The position numbers and the translations under genes were made by a program. Of a stretch of DNA of 64,000 nt, positions 1 through 9,171 are shown piece by piece (within the stretch, counting starts at the first letter, position 1; the number at the start of each line of letters is the position of its first letter). The notes beneath the pieces were generated by a model, which saw only the letters and a list, made by a program, of their open reading frames with translations, did no database searches and was not told the DNA's origin. The stretch is from Desulfobacterales bacterium (GTDB lineage Bacteria > Desulfobacterota > UBA8473), in NCBI GenBank assembly GCA_016209225.1, contig JACQWO010000017.1:1-64000 (forward strand), written 5' to 3'.

Positions 1-305
1 GCATGGACAACATATTTATTGAGCGCTTGTGGAGAACAGAGAAATATGAGAACATTTATCTCATGCATTACGGATCTGTTCCCGAGGGAAGGCAGGGGAT
101 CAATTCCTACTTCGGTCTCTACAATGATGACCAGCCTCACCAGGCGCTGAAAGATCAGACGCCGTCAGAAGTATATTTTCAAAGAGCGAGGTGTTGATTC
201 AGTTCATGGCTTTCGACGGGGTATGAGCGCAGGTGGAAAAAAACAAAAAACCGCCCCAGGGTGTAACTTAATTTTTCGAAAAAATTGTCTTGACAAATGG
301 GTCCA
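1..305 (+). mobile_element. 3' end of an IS3-family insertion sequence (partial)
   Basis: The window opens inside an insertion sequence. It holds the C-terminal part of an IS3-type transposase (3-197) followed by about 100 bp of non-coding DNA. The motif TGGACC, read on the minus strand at 300-305, resembles the terminal bases of IS3-family elements, so the element probably ends there, just upstream of the yacP-like gene. The left end lies outside the window, so no target duplication can be checked. Confidence 0.6.
3..197 (+). CDS. IS3-family transposase OrfB, C-terminal fragment
   Basis: These 64 residues are the tail of an IS3-type DDE integrase-like transposase, which catalyses cut-and-paste or copy-out transposition. 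Recognisable features are FIERLWRTEKYENIYL, which contains the last catalytic glutamate region of the rve core, and the typical ending YNDDQPHQALKDQTPSEVYF. The gene is cut by the window edge, so the true start, the OrfA frame and any programmed frameshift are not visible. It is read in the same direction as the downstream yacP-like gene but is not related to it functionally. Confidence 0.85.
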   Translation: MDNIFIERLWRTEKYENIYLMHYGSVPEGRQGINSYFGLYNDDQPHQALKDQTPSEVYFQRARC

Positions 306-327
306 CCTTAGACTCTTAGGGTACTAA

Positions 328-858
328 ATGGCTGTTCATATAATTATCGACGGATACAATTTGATTAAGCAATCCCCGGTCTTGAGCAGATTGGACCACA
401 TGGATATACAAAAAGGGCGAGATGAATTAATCATCAGACTGGTTGCCTACAAGAAGGTAAAGAAACACGGGATTACCGTAGTTTTTGACGGCTGTAAGGG
501 AGGTGGTATTAAACAGGAGAGAACCAGAGATAAAGGGATTGACATTGTCTTTTCAAAAAAAGGCGAAGAGGCAGATGAAGTGATAAAGAGGGTTGTCAAG
601 GTTGCAAGGGAAAAGATGGTTGTGGTAACCTCTGACCGTCAAATAGTCGATTTTTCTGAAAGACAGGGGGCCTCTGTTATACCTTCTGGTGAATTTGAGA
701 TGAGGATGGAGATGGCGATCTTTGCCAAAGAAAAGGGGTATGATGACGAGCCTGATGATGAGCCCATTAATGAGATTATTCACACGCAAAAGAAAGGGCC
801 GTCAAAAAAGCTTCCTAAGTCCCAGCGCAGAGCTAGAATAAAGATTAAAAAACTCTAG
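328..858 (+). CDS. NYN/PIN-fold ribonuclease-like protein (YacP family)
   Basis: A 176-residue protein of the YacP (NYN domain) family, predicted RNA-processing nucleases of PIN fold that act in the cytoplasm. The N-terminus has IIIDGYNLI with the first acidic residue. Further acidic positions follow in VVFDGCKGGG and VVTSDRQI, the arrangement expected of a metal-dependent NYN nuclease. The C-terminal 40 residues are lysine/arginine rich (KKLPKSQRRARIKIKKL) and could bind RNA. It stands alone between the IS end and a convergent FabK-like gene. A TTGACA hexamer at 290-295 falls at the IS end and may drive it, but the -10 is weak. The biochemical role is inferred from the family only. Confidence 0.8.
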   Translation: MAVHIIIDGYNLIKQSPVLSRLDHMDIQKGRDELIIRLVAYKKVKKHGITVVFDGCKGGGIKQERTRDKGIDIVFSKKGEEADEVIKRVVKVAREKMVVVTSDRQIVDFSERQGASVIPSGEFEMRMEMAIFAKEKGYDDEPDDEPINEIIHTQKKGPSKKLPKSQRRARIKIKKL

Positions 859-875
859 GAAAAACTAGGTGGTTT

Positions 876-1820
876 TTAAGATAATACCTTTTCTTTAAGG
901 GGAGCTACTATATCCTCTGCCTCTTTTACTATCCGATCAATGAGTTCTTTACAGGTTGGTATGTCAGTAATGAGCCCGGCGACCTGTCCGCAGGCAATGG
1001 AACCCTCATCCAGATCGCCTTCAACAAATGCCTTCCTGAATCTGCCTCTGGCATGCTGCATCATCTCCCAGGGAGAGACGTTTCGTTCTTTCATATCCAG
1101 AAGGTCTTCGGCAAATTTGTTCCTCAGAACCCTGCACCGTATACCAGTTAAGTTATCTGTAACCACAGTATCTTCCTCACTGGATCGGACTATCCACTCC
1201 TTTGCGTGAATGGTGATAGGACACTCCTGAGTGGTTATGAATCTGCTTCCCATGGAAATCCCCTCAGCTCCCAGCGCCAGGGCGGCAACAAGCCCCCTCC
1301 CATTGCCAAATCCACCGGCAGCCACTACAGGTATCTTTACCCTTTCGGCAACCATTGGCACCAGTATGGAACTGGCAACAAAACCTGTATGACCTCCCCC
1401 CTCTGTTCCTTGAACAATAACGGCGTCGGCTCCATCCTGCTCTGCTTTAATAGCATGTCTGACTGCCCCCATAGTGGGAAGGTTTATTATATTATGGGGT
1501 TTTGTCTTTTCTATAATCTTCTTGGGATTTCCCTTGCCGTAGCTGGCTATCGGCACCTTCTCTTCGATTATGATGTCTAGAAGTTCCTCCAATACGGGGT
1601 TTTCCGGCATAAAATTCACTGCAAAGGGTTTTTGGGTAAGTTCCTTTACCTTTCTTATGTTTTCTCTGAGTTCATCGGGTAACATAAAGGATGAACCCAG
1701 TATTCCAAGACCTCCTGCATTTGAAACCGCAGCAACCAATGGAGGAAGAGAAACCCATGCCATGGCCCCTTGTATTATAGGATATTTTATTCCTAATAGT
1801 TCTGTAATCCTTGTTTTCAT
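876..1820 (-). CDS. FMN-dependent nitronate monooxygenase / enoyl-ACP reductase II (FabK-like)
   Basis: A 314-residue TIM-barrel flavoprotein of the NMO/FabK family. It begins with TELLGIKYPIIQGAMAWVS, the usual first strand and FMN-contact region. It contains QGTEGGGHTG and VVAAGGFGNGRG, the phosphate-binding glycine motifs, followed by GAEGISMGSRF. Family members either oxidise nitronates or reduce enoyl-ACP with NAD(P)H, and sequence alone does not settle which applies. A good ribosome site (AGGAGG) precedes the start. It is the last gene of the minus-strand block and lies just downstream of tRNA-Pro. FabK orthologues usually sit in fatty-acid operons, and no such genes are nearby, so the NMO reading is at least as likely. 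Confidence 0.8.
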   Translation of the reverse strand: MKTRITELLGIKYPIIQGAMAWVSLPPLVAAVSNAGGLGILGSSFMLPDELRENIRKVKELTQKPFAVNFMPENPVLEELLDIIIEEKVPIASYGKGNPKKIIEKTKPHNIINLPTMGAVRHAIKAEQDGADAVIVQGTEGGGHTGFVASSILVPMVAERVKIPVVAAGGFGNGRGLVAALALGAEGISMGSRFITTQECPITIHAKEWIVRSSEEDTVVTDNLTGIRCRVLRNKFAEDLLDMKERNVSPWEMMQHARGRFRKAFVEGDLDEGSIACGQVAGLITDIPTCKELIDRIVKEAEDIVAPLKEKVLS

Positions 1821-1878
1821 TTAAACCTCCTGAATATGGTACGGCCATTTTGTAAGGTTTTGGTACCCTGATTTTCAA

Positions 1879-1955
1879 TGGTCGGGACAGGGGGATTTGA
1901 ACCCCCGACCCCTGCGTCCCGAACGCAGTGCTCTACCGGGCTGAGCCATGTCCCG
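1879..1955 (-). tRNA. tRNA-Pro (anticodon CGG)
   Basis: Read on the minus strand, the gene folds into a full cloverleaf. The acceptor arm CGGGACA pairs with TGTCCCG, the anticodon loop TTCGGGA sits on a CTGCG/CGCAG stem, and the T-loop is GTTCAAATC. The discriminator base A is followed by a genomically encoded CCA, giving 77 nt. Anticodon CGG reads the proline codon CCG. Confidence 0.95.
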
Positions 1956-2034
1956 TCTTTATTACTTTCAGCATAAACAAGTTAATTTAGAAACCATAAT
2001 CCTATACATCTTAGCATAATCCTGAAGACATTTG

Positions 2035-3366
2035 TCAAGATTTTATCCCCCTTTTTATTAATCTGGCAGCAAAAAAGCCGTCCATGTTGTGAAGGTGAGG
2101 ATAGGACTTAAAGAACCCTCGATTGTCAACCAGGTGACAACAACTGGCTGGAAGAATATCTGAGATGCTGTCCAAAGCAAACTCTGAGTGATTTGACAGA
2201 AAATCATCAATAACCTCTTCATTTTCTTCAGGAGTAACAGTGCAGGTGCTATACACAATTAAGCCATCTTCCTTGAGATAATCTGCCAGATTATTCAAAA
2301 TGCTTAATTGAAGCCTTTTAAGAGGGACAATGTCTTCTTCGCTTTTCTTCCATTTGCTGTCAGGGTTCCTTCTAAGCGCTCCCATACCAGAACATGGAGC
2401 GTCTACTAAGATTCGATGGAATTTCCCTCTGAATCCCAATGGGAGCGAGGCATCTTTTTTAAAGGCTTTCACATTGGTAATCCCTAGCCTTTTACAGTTC
2501 TCCCCAAGAAGGGCAAGCCTGGAAGAATTGATGTCAAGGGCAAATATCTCACCTCTGTTTTCCATCAGTTGGGCTATATGGGTTGTCTTGCCACCCGGTG
2601 CGGAGCAGGCATCGAGCACCCTCTCTTCTGGTTTGGGAGCAATGATATAAGCCACCAACTGGGATGCCTCATCCTGGACCTGAAACAAACCCTTTTCAAA
2701 GGAAGAAATTGCTGTAATGTCAGAAGCGCCTCTAATCTGTAACCCTTCAGAGGAGCATGGGGTTAAAGATACCTCCTTTACATTCATTTCCAGCTCATGG
2801 AACAGTTCTTGTCTTGATGTCTTTAATGTGTTGGTTCTGATCGTAAGGGGCGGTGTCTCATTATTGCTCTGGCAGAAATTGATAGTAGCTTCTAGCCCAA
2901 AGGTCTTTACCCACCTCTTCACCATCCAAAGGGGGTGGGAATATGCCACAGATATGTGGAAATCGGGATCTCTTTCAATATCAGGATACTCTATCTTATC
3001 CCGTCCCCTGTCAACTGCCCGGAGATTGGCATTTATAAATCCTACTTTACCCTTACCTCCGTAGATATCTGCCAGTTTAGCCGATTCATTCACGGCTGCA
3101 AAAGGGGGCACTTTGGTTAAAAAAAGGAGCTGATAAACCCCCAGCCTCATTATATTTAATATCAGGGGATCCAGTTTGTTTGTGGGGATATTGGAAAACT
3201 GGCTTATAATCCAATCAATCCTTCCTCGCCATCGAAGGGTGCCGTACACCAGTTCTGTTATGAAGGCTCTGTCCAGAGGGGTAAGGGAATCACTCTTTCT
3301 AAGGGCGCTATTCAACGAGATATCTGCGTATGCCCCCTGGGTGTCCACCTTCTCCAATATCTCCAA
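2035..3366 (-). CDS. rsmB: 16S rRNA (cytosine-967-C5)-methyltransferase RsmB
   Basis: A 443-residue RsmB/Sun protein. The N-terminal 140 residues form a NusB-like all-helical RNA-binding domain (RAFITELVYGTLRWRGRIDW). The C-terminal half is the SAM-dependent m5C methyltransferase. SAM-binding motif I is LDACSAPGGKTTHIA. The two catalytic cysteines lie in VDAPCSGMGALRRNPDSKW and YSTCTVTPEENEEV. It methylates C967 of 16S rRNA before subunit joining. It is the last protein gene of the priA-def-fmt-DUF116-rsmB block, a gene order conserved in many bacteria, and starts 44 bp downstream of the DUF116 gene. Confidence 0.93.
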   Translation of the reverse strand: MEILEKVDTQGAYADISLNSALRKSDSLTPLDRAFITELVYGTLRWRGRIDWIISQFSNIPTNKLDPLILNIMRLGVYQLLFLTKVPPFAAVNESAKLADIYGGKGKVGFINANLRAVDRGRDKIEYPDIERDPDFHISVAYSHPLWMVKRWVKTFGLEATINFCQSNNETPPLTIRTNTLKTSRQELFHELEMNVKEVSLTPCSSEGLQIRGASDITAISSFEKGLFQVQDEASQLVAYIIAPKPEERVLDACSAPGGKTTHIAQLMENRGEIFALDINSSRLALLGENCKRLGITNVKAFKKDASLPLGFRGKFHRILVDAPCSGMGALRRNPDSKWKKSEEDIVPLKRLQLSILNNLADYLKEDGLIVYSTCTVTPEENEEVIDDFLSNHSEFALDSISDILPASCCHLVDNRGFFKSYPHLHNMDGFFAARLIKRGIKS

Positions 3367-3410
3367 TGCTATCTGCCGGGCTGATTTTATCTTTTCCCCC
3401 TCTGGATGAT

Positions 3411-4202
3411 TTACCTTAAAAATAACCTAATTGCCTTTTTAACCTCACTCATGTCCACCTGAGTATTGAAACAGGGCCCATAAGGTCGTTTGTTTAGTAT
3501 GCCATAAACTGGGATAGGGTAACTGTCTTGAATGCCACTGGTAAGATCTCTCTCACAGGCTGTTGCAATAATTAATTCCGGCTTGTTCTCCACTACAATC
3601 CTTCTGGCAATGGTTCCTCCTGTGGCTATAGAGAGTTTTACATCGTTCTCATCAGCTAATTCCACTAACTCCTTGATTTCGCATCTTCCACACCTTTCAC
3701 AGTTTCTTACATCTCCTGTAACCCTTACCTTACATTCATTGTCCTGAAGACAATGGGGCATCAACAGCAGCAACCTTTCCGGTTTTACCTTAAAGGGTAG
3801 AGAAACAACAAGTTGATTATTTATCTCAACAAAGGACTGCTGGATTCTTTCTTTTGGTATCCGTAAAACTCTGCCCAGCAATACCATTAATGGAAATACT
3901 ATTTGTACTACAGCCCCCCTTAATCTATGAGAAAGAAATATTTCTCTTCCCAATACCACAGTTGAGATTAAGAGCACTATACCGGCTATTATTACCAGGA
4001 TTATACCCGACAGAACCCCCCCATAAATTAAAGGTAAACCGTGGTAGATATTGGTGAGGCCTATATACGGCACCCACCAGAGAAGAAAGGCTATAGCAAG
4101 TAAAATCAAACAGGAAAATGCCAGTAGACCTATAAACATCGGTTTTTGAGATTTGTCTGGCTTCTTTTTAATATCCTGCGATAAATTCGAATCCATTTTC
4201 AC
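3411..4202 (-). CDS. DUF116 family membrane protein
   Basis: A 263-residue DUF116 protein. Two hydrophobic helices near residues 22-45 and 57-84 place it in the inner membrane, with a cytoplasmic C-terminal domain. That domain carries a cysteine cluster (CLQDNECKV and CERCGRCEI) which could bind a metal or Fe-S centre, and a conserved block ending GPCFNT. The function is not known; the family often lies between fmt and rsmB, as here. The start overlaps the fmt stop (ATGA), so the two are translationally coupled. An activity cannot be assigned from sequence. Confidence 0.85.
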   Translation of the reverse strand: MKMDSNLSQDIKKKPDKSQKPMFIGLLAFSCLILLAIAFLLWWVPYIGLTNIYHGLPLIYGGVLSGIILVIIAGIVLLISTVVLGREIFLSHRLRGAVVQIVFPLMVLLGRVLRIPKERIQQSFVEINNQLVVSLPFKVKPERLLLLMPHCLQDNECKVRVTGDVRNCERCGRCEIKELVELADENDVKLSIATGGTIARRIVVENKPELIIATACERDLTSGIQDSYPIPVYGILNKRPYGPCFNTQVDMSEVKKAIRLFLR

Positions 4203-5137
4203 CTTAAAGTAGCCCCCACACTGATTTTGTGTTTCTGCCCTCTGAGAAAATCGGCTACCCCCATTTTCTTATGATCCTGCAACTGGATTTCTTTTATCAA
4301 AAGAAACCCTTTGCCTGTAGAGATCGTTATACCTTTTTCATCTATCTCTATAATGGTTCCTGAGTTAATGTTCTTTGAATCTCCTTCGAGGGCAACAACC
4401 TTAAATATCTTGAGTATCTTCCCCTGAAGGTGGGTAAAGGCACCAGGCCGGGGTGTCAGGGCTCTTATCAGGTTTGAGATTTCCTTAGCCCCTTTTTCCC
4501 AATCTATTAATCCGTCTTCCTTTTTTAACATGGGAGTCATGGTTGCCTTGGAGTGATCCTGGGGGATAGGTGTTATTTTACCTTCTTTTAACCTATAGAG
4601 GGTTTCCAGTAACAATTTGGCCCCTGTCTTTGCCAACTTGTCATGGAGGGTTTCGGCAGTATCGCCCTCTTCAATCTCTACTTCTTTTTGAAGCAGGATG
4701 TCTCCTGTATCCAACCCCTCATCCATAAGCATGGTAGTTACACCTGTCACCTTATCCCCGTTGATAATAACCCAATTAATGGGGGCAGCCCCTCTATATT
4801 TGGGAAGGAGAGATGCATGCAAATTAATACAACCAAATCGAGGGATTTTAAGGATTTCTTTTGATAGAATCTGACCAAAGGCTACCACAACAATCACATC
4901 TGGGTTTAGTTCTTTCAATTTCGAAATGAAGAAATCGTCTCTTATTTTTCCAGGTTGAAATACAGTGATACCCTTACGCTCTGCGGTCTCTTTAACTGGT
5001 GGAGCTTTTAGCTTCCTTCCTCTCCCTTTAGTGCGGTCAGGCATTGTCACTACACCAACTATATTTTCCCCGCTTTCTATAAGGAGATCCAGGGCAGGGA
5101 TTGCAAAGTCTGGGGTTCCCATGAATACAATCTTCAT
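4199..5137 (-). CDS. fmt: methionyl-tRNA formyltransferase
   Basis: A 312-residue Fmt, normal length, which formylates initiator Met-tRNA with 10-formyl-THF. The N-terminal formyltransferase domain starts MKIVFMGTPDFAIPALD. It contains the active-site segment INLHASLLPKYRGAAPINW, with the catalytic His and the SLLP loop, and DEGLDTGDIL. The C-terminal OB-like tRNA-binding domain occupies about residues 205-312. It is read directly after def (19 bp gap) and overlaps the DUF116 gene by 4 bp. The 10-formyl-THF it uses is also made by fhs at 37.8 kb. Confidence 0.96.
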   Translation of the reverse strand: MKIVFMGTPDFAIPALDLLIESGENIVGVVTMPDRTKGRGRKLKAPPVKETAERKGITVFQPGKIRDDFFISKLKELNPDVIVVVAFGQILSKEILKIPRFGCINLHASLLPKYRGAAPINWVIINGDKVTGVTTMLMDEGLDTGDILLQKEVEIEEGDTAETLHDKLAKTGAKLLLETLYRLKEGKITPIPQDHSKATMTPMLKKEDGLIDWEKGAKEISNLIRALTPRPGAFTHLQGKILKIFKVVALEGDSKNINSGTIIEIDEKGITISTGKGFLLIKEIQLQDHKKMGVADFLRGQKHKISVGATLR

Positions 5138-5156
5138 ATTTGAAATCTCTAAGAGG

Positions 5157-5651
5157 CTACTTAAATTTTTTCGTTAGCTTTTTTTTGAAGATATCCCTCT
5201 TCAATCGGCTGACTCTATCTATTATAAGAATCCCGTCTAAGTGGTCAATCTCATGTTGGAAGGCAATGGCGAGTAAACCCTCTGCAGGTATCTGTATCTT
5301 CCTTCCTTCAAGGTCCAACCCCTTAACCAGCACCTTCTCCTTTCTTTGGACAATCTCTTTAAAGTCTGGAACGCTTAAGCAGCCCTCTTCCTCGGTACAT
5401 TCACCCTCTGAAGATATTATCTCCGGATTAATCAATACTATAAGACCTTCTTCTTTGCGGGTCACATCAACGGTGATCACCCGAAGAGACTCACCAACCT
5501 GAGGTGCCGCTAAACCTACCCCTGGAGCGGCATACATAGTTTCGATCATATCTTCTGCCAGCTTTTTTATCCTTTCATCTATAATTTCAACTGGTTTTGC
5601 CTTCTTTTTCAGAACAGGATCAGGATATGTTAGGATTTTTAAAATAGACAT
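5157..5651 (-). CDS. def: peptide deformylase
   Basis: A 164-residue type I peptide deformylase that removes the N-formyl group from nascent proteins. All three metal/active-site motifs are present: PGVGLAAPQVG, EGCLSVPD (metal Cys) and QHEIDHLDG (HExxH zinc/iron site). It lies directly upstream of fmt in the usual def-fmt order. The 200 bp before its start hold a palindromic dispersed repeat rather than an obvious promoter. Confidence 0.96.
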   Translation of the reverse strand: MSILKILTYPDPVLKKKAKPVEIIDERIKKLAEDMIETMYAAPGVGLAAPQVGESLRVITVDVTRKEEGLIVLINPEIISSEGECTEEEGCLSVPDFKEIVQRKEKVLVKGLDLEGRKIQIPAEGLLAIAFQHEIDHLDGILIIDRVSRLKRDIFKKKLTKKFK

Positions 5652-5676
5652 GTGACGACTTCCTTTTTATCCAAGT

Positions 5677-5834
5677 TTGATGGCTTCGTAAAAAGTCCAT
5701 CTGCGGCGTTGCACTGCATCCTTCGTCGTTGCGGCGTACCCCTAAGTACGCCTCACTTCTTCGGATTTGCGCGCCTTGCATCTGGAGCTTTTTACTTTGC
5801 CATCCCAATTTTGACTTTTTACGAGTTCGTCAAG
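5677..5834. repeat. dispersed repeat with inverted ends (CGTAAAAAGTC family)
   Basis: A roughly 158-bp element sits between priA and def. Its ends are inverted copies of each other: TGATGGCTTCGTAAAAAGTC on the left, and GACTTTTTACGAGTTCGTCA on the right. The interior has further short palindromes, such as GCGGCGTACCCCTAAGTACGCC. Similar units are, from memory, frequent in Desulfobacterota genomes. There is no credible protein in it, so it looks like a non-autonomous mobile or REP-type element that splits the priA-def operon. Confidence 0.7.
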
Positions 5835-5849
5835 TTTCAGGTTATTTAA

Positions 5850-8402
5850 TCACAGCATATTAATCGGGTCAACATCCACAGACAATGTAACCCCCCTTCC
5901 TTTTATCCTTAAAGGCGCTTCTTGTATTACCTGTTTTGCGAAAGAATGAAGCAGATTTGATTTCTTACCTTTGATCAACATCTGCCATCGATACTTACCC
6001 CTTAACTTTTCAAGGGGAGCAATAACCGGTCCAAGTATCTCTATATACTTATGGTAATTGCTGTTTTTCCCTAACAGGTCCTCACAAAGTCCCCCCAAAT
6101 CCTCAGCGTATTCTGCTGTGTCTCTTTTACTGTTACCTGAAACCCTGAAGTTAATAAGGCGGCAAAAAGGGGGGTAGTTTAATTCTCTCCGAAAAACAAT
6201 CTCTTCTTTATAGAAATTTGTAAAATCATGGAGTTTGGCCTGCTGTATGCTATAATGCTTGGGATTAAAGGTTTGGACAATAACCTTCCCCAGGAGTGTC
6301 CCCCTTCCAGCCCGGCCGGCTACCTGAGTCAACAGCTGAAATGTCCTTTCACCTGCCCGAAAATCAGGAAAACCCAGGGAGGTGTCGGCAGATATAACCC
6401 CCACCAGAGTTATTTTTGGCAGATCATGTCCCTTAGCGATCATCTGGGTACCAATAAGTATATCTGTCTCTCCTGCTTCGAACTTCCCTAATATCCTATG
6501 GTGAGATCTCTTTTTGGCAGTAGTATCTCTGTCCATCCTTGCAACCCTGGCATCAGGAAAAAGCCTCTTTACTTCTTCCTCTACCCCCTGGGTACCCAAC
6601 CCAAACGATCGGACCCCCGGCTTTCTACATCCTGAACAGAGATCCGGCATTTGTCTGGAATAATCACAGTAATGGCAATGGAGGGCATCCCCTTTGAGAT
6701 GATGGACAAGGGAGACACTGCAGTTAGGGCATTTAATAATTAATCCGCACTCCTCACAGATAGCAAAGGTTGCAAGTCCCCGTCGGTTTAGAAATAAGAG
6801 AACCTGTTCTTCTTTTGCCAGAGTCTCTTCGATAGCTTTTTCCAATCTCTTTGAAAATATCAGACCTTTGCGGGAACTCTCTTTAACCTCATCTCTCATG
6901 TCTACCACTTCCACCAATGGGAGGGGCCTATTCTCGATCCTCTCGGGCAGACTCAAGGGGGTCAACTTGCCAGTTTTTGAATTATAATAGGATTCCAGAG
7001 AGGGTGTAGCTGAACCCAGAATCACCACTGCTTTTGCAAATTTTCCCCTTACCATTGCCAGATCCCTTGCACTGTATCGTAGCTTATCTTCCTGTTTGTA
7101 GGAAGTCTCATGCTCTTCATCTACGATAATTATCCCAAGATTTTCAAAAGGAGCGAAGATAGCAGAGCGAACCCCTACGGCTATCTTGACTTCCCCTTTC
7201 TTTATTCGTCTCCATTCATCGTATCTCTCCCCTTCTGATAGCCTACTATGTAAGAGTGCTATGTTATTGCCGAATCGCGATCTAAAGCGACTCACCAGCT
7301 GAGGTGTCAGGGATATCTCGGGAACCATGACGATTGCTTCCTTGCCCAATCTCATCACCTCTTCAATAGACCTCAGGTAGACCTCGGTCTTGCCGCTCCC
7401 TGTCACACCATAGAGGAGAAACGGAGAGAACTTGCCGGAGCTGATACCTGCAATGATCCTGTTTAGAACCTCCTGCTGCCTCTTCATCAACCTTGGTGGC
7501 GTATCCTGGCTATAAGCATATTCTGAGAAGGGATCACGATACACCTCTTCCTGGGACACAGAGATTAATCCCTTCTCCTTAAGCCTTTTAACACTGACGG
7601 ATGAATTACTGAACTCTTTTTTAAGGAGTCGAAAAGAGACCTTCTCTTTATCCCGCACAAATCTCAATATGGTTGCCTGTTTGGGTGCCTTTTTTTCCAA
7701 TATATCCATAGAGGAGGTAAAATCTTTTTTCGATAGGCTATCCCCTTCATACCTTACGAATCTCTCGATTTTAGGCTTGATCCGTATCCCCTTCTGTTTG
7801 AATTCTATATTAACCAGCCCTTCATCCCTTAACTTAAACAGTAGAGAGCGGGGGGTATTTACAGTAAGCCTCTTTATAAGGTGCCTTAAGGTAACACCTT
7901 TCCCCCCTGAAATTTCCTTTAATATCCGATAAGTTCCGTTAGGGACAGCATCCCTTACGGGATAAACAGGAGAGTCGCCATTGTATGAGGCGAGAATGTT
8001 GGCCCCCTTTTCAGCAAGGGAAAATATTTGTAATGTCTCGATATTAATTCCCTTTGGCAGGGCAGTCTTTATCACTTCCCCAATAGGAGAGAAATAGTAG
8101 CTTGAGACCCAGCTGTAAAAGATTAACTCGTCTCTCCTAAATAGAGGGAGATCATCAAGGACATCAAGGACATCTTTGGTATCTTTGATCTCGATCTCTG
8201 AAGGAAACCCCAGAACATAACCGGTTATCCTCCTTTTGCCCAAAGGAACCAGCACCCTTTTGCCTATTTCCAGGTTATCCTTTAAGTTTTCGGGTACCTG
8301 ATAATAAAAGGTCTTTGAAAGGGGCAGACTTGGGGCTATCTCAACAAATCTTTTATCTTCCATCAGTTGTTTTGCTTTTACGACCAGCGTTTCCAGTATC
8401 AT
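5850..8402 (-). CDS. priA: primosomal protein N' (replication restart helicase PriA)
   Basis: An 850-residue superfamily 2 DNA helicase that reloads the replisome at stalled forks. Walker A is GVTGSGKTEVYLRS, motif II is DEEHETSYKQ, and later motifs include LFLNRRGLA and QVAGRAGRG. Two zinc sites are formed by CEECGLIIKCPNC and CHYCDYSRQMPDLCSGC. The N-terminal fork-binding domain begins near FVEIAPSLPLSKTFYYQVP. That places a natural PriA start at the internal Met at 8363, although the longer frame opens at 8402 and neither has a clear ribosome site. The protein is rather longer than E. coli PriA (732 aa). It heads the priA-def-fmt-rsmB block. Confidence 0.95.
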   Translation of the reverse strand: MILETLVVKAKQLMEDKRFVEIAPSLPLSKTFYYQVPENLKDNLEIGKRVLVPLGKRRITGYVLGFPSEIEIKDTKDVLDVLDDLPLFRRDELIFYSWVSSYYFSPIGEVIKTALPKGINIETLQIFSLAEKGANILASYNGDSPVYPVRDAVPNGTYRILKEISGGKGVTLRHLIKRLTVNTPRSLLFKLRDEGLVNIEFKQKGIRIKPKIERFVRYEGDSLSKKDFTSSMDILEKKAPKQATILRFVRDKEKVSFRLLKKEFSNSSVSVKRLKEKGLISVSQEEVYRDPFSEYAYSQDTPPRLMKRQQEVLNRIIAGISSGKFSPFLLYGVTGSGKTEVYLRSIEEVMRLGKEAIVMVPEISLTPQLVSRFRSRFGNNIALLHSRLSEGERYDEWRRIKKGEVKIAVGVRSAIFAPFENLGIIIVDEEHETSYKQEDKLRYSARDLAMVRGKFAKAVVILGSATPSLESYYNSKTGKLTPLSLPERIENRPLPLVEVVDMRDEVKESSRKGLIFSKRLEKAIEETLAKEEQVLLFLNRRGLATFAICEECGLIIKCPNCSVSLVHHLKGDALHCHYCDYSRQMPDLCSGCRKPGVRSFGLGTQGVEEEVKRLFPDARVARMDRDTTAKKRSHHRILGKFEAGETDILIGTQMIAKGHDLPKITLVGVISADTSLGFPDFRAGERTFQLLTQVAGRAGRGTLLGKVIVQTFNPKHYSIQQAKLHDFTNFYKEEIVFRRELNYPPFCRLINFRVSGNSKRDTAEYAEDLGGLCEDLLGKNSNYHKYIEILGPVIAPLEKLRGKYRWQMLIKGKKSNLLHSFAKQVIQEAPLRIKGRGVTLSVDVDPINML

Positions 8403-8411
8403 TGGGGCATT

Positions 8412-9095
8412 TCAGAACTCATAAAATATCTTTCTGGTTCTTTCCTGGTTGTCCACAATATACAGAAGATCGAATCTTTTTAGTTCATTTATTAACTTGT
8501 TGAGTCCTTCCCTGTCAATATTCTTCATGCGGATATAGACCTGCCGATATCCTTCCTCAGCATGTTCATAGGATGTCATGATGCTAAGCATACTTCCCCC
8601 ATAGGACCGGAATACATCGGCTACCTCCTTAATAGAACCAGATTTGTCGGGAAGATTAAAGGCAAACTGAATACCGCCCTGCTTAATACCAGTCATACTG
8701 ATAATGACCTTAAATATATCAGATTCGGTAATTATGCCTATCAGTTTTCCATTGGAATCAATCACTGGAAGACTGCCGATCTTCTGTTCTAACATGACCA
8801 CCGCCGCTTCTTCCACCGTATCGTGGGGGGAGATAGTCTTTGGGTTGGCACTCATGATATCCTTCACTTTAATCTTTTCAATAAGGTAGTTCAGTTCACT
8901 GACTGCCAGAGCATTAGCCTGGGAAGCAGACTCCCGGTTAATATCAAGATATGATACTATTCCCTTTAGTCTATCCTTCTTCAAAACAGGGATGCGGCGA
9001 ATGTTATAATCTTCCATTAACTTTATGGCAGTCTTCATTGAATCATCAATGTCAACTGTAATGACATCTTTGGACATCCAATTTTTTACCAGCAT
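8412..9095 (-). CDS. CBS-pair plus ACT domain protein (AcuB-like)
   Basis: A 227-residue cytoplasmic protein with two CBS motifs: about residues 1-58, beginning MLVKNWMSKDVITVD, and about 78-132, with VKDIMSANPKTISPHDTV. An ACT-like domain follows from about 140 to 215. CBS pairs bind adenosyl nucleotides and ACT domains bind amino acids, so this is probably a sensor or regulatory subunit. The order matches AcuB-like proteins, whose role is poorly defined. It ends 10 bp before priA in the same direction. No ligand can be named from sequence. Confidence 0.8.
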   Translation of the reverse strand: MLVKNWMSKDVITVDIDDSMKTAIKLMEDYNIRRIPVLKKDRLKGIVSYLDINRESASQANALAVSELNYLIEKIKVKDIMSANPKTISPHDTVEEAAVVMLEQKIGSLPVIDSNGKLIGIITESDIFKVIISMTGIKQGGIQFAFNLPDKSGSIKEVADVFRSYGGSMLSIMTSYEHAEEGYRQVYIRMKNIDREGLNKLINELKRFDLLYIVDNQERTRKIFYEF

Positions 9096-9171
9096 GTAGG
9101 CGTTCCCCTTTCCTCCCCCTCCCCCCAGGAAGCTTTTCAGGTCTCCTCCGGAGGGAGGTATAGAGTTCCTC

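Noticed and set aside
8363-8402. A distinct regulatory peptide ahead of priA
   Set aside because: The 13 codons are simply an in-frame 5' extension of priA with no own ribosome site.
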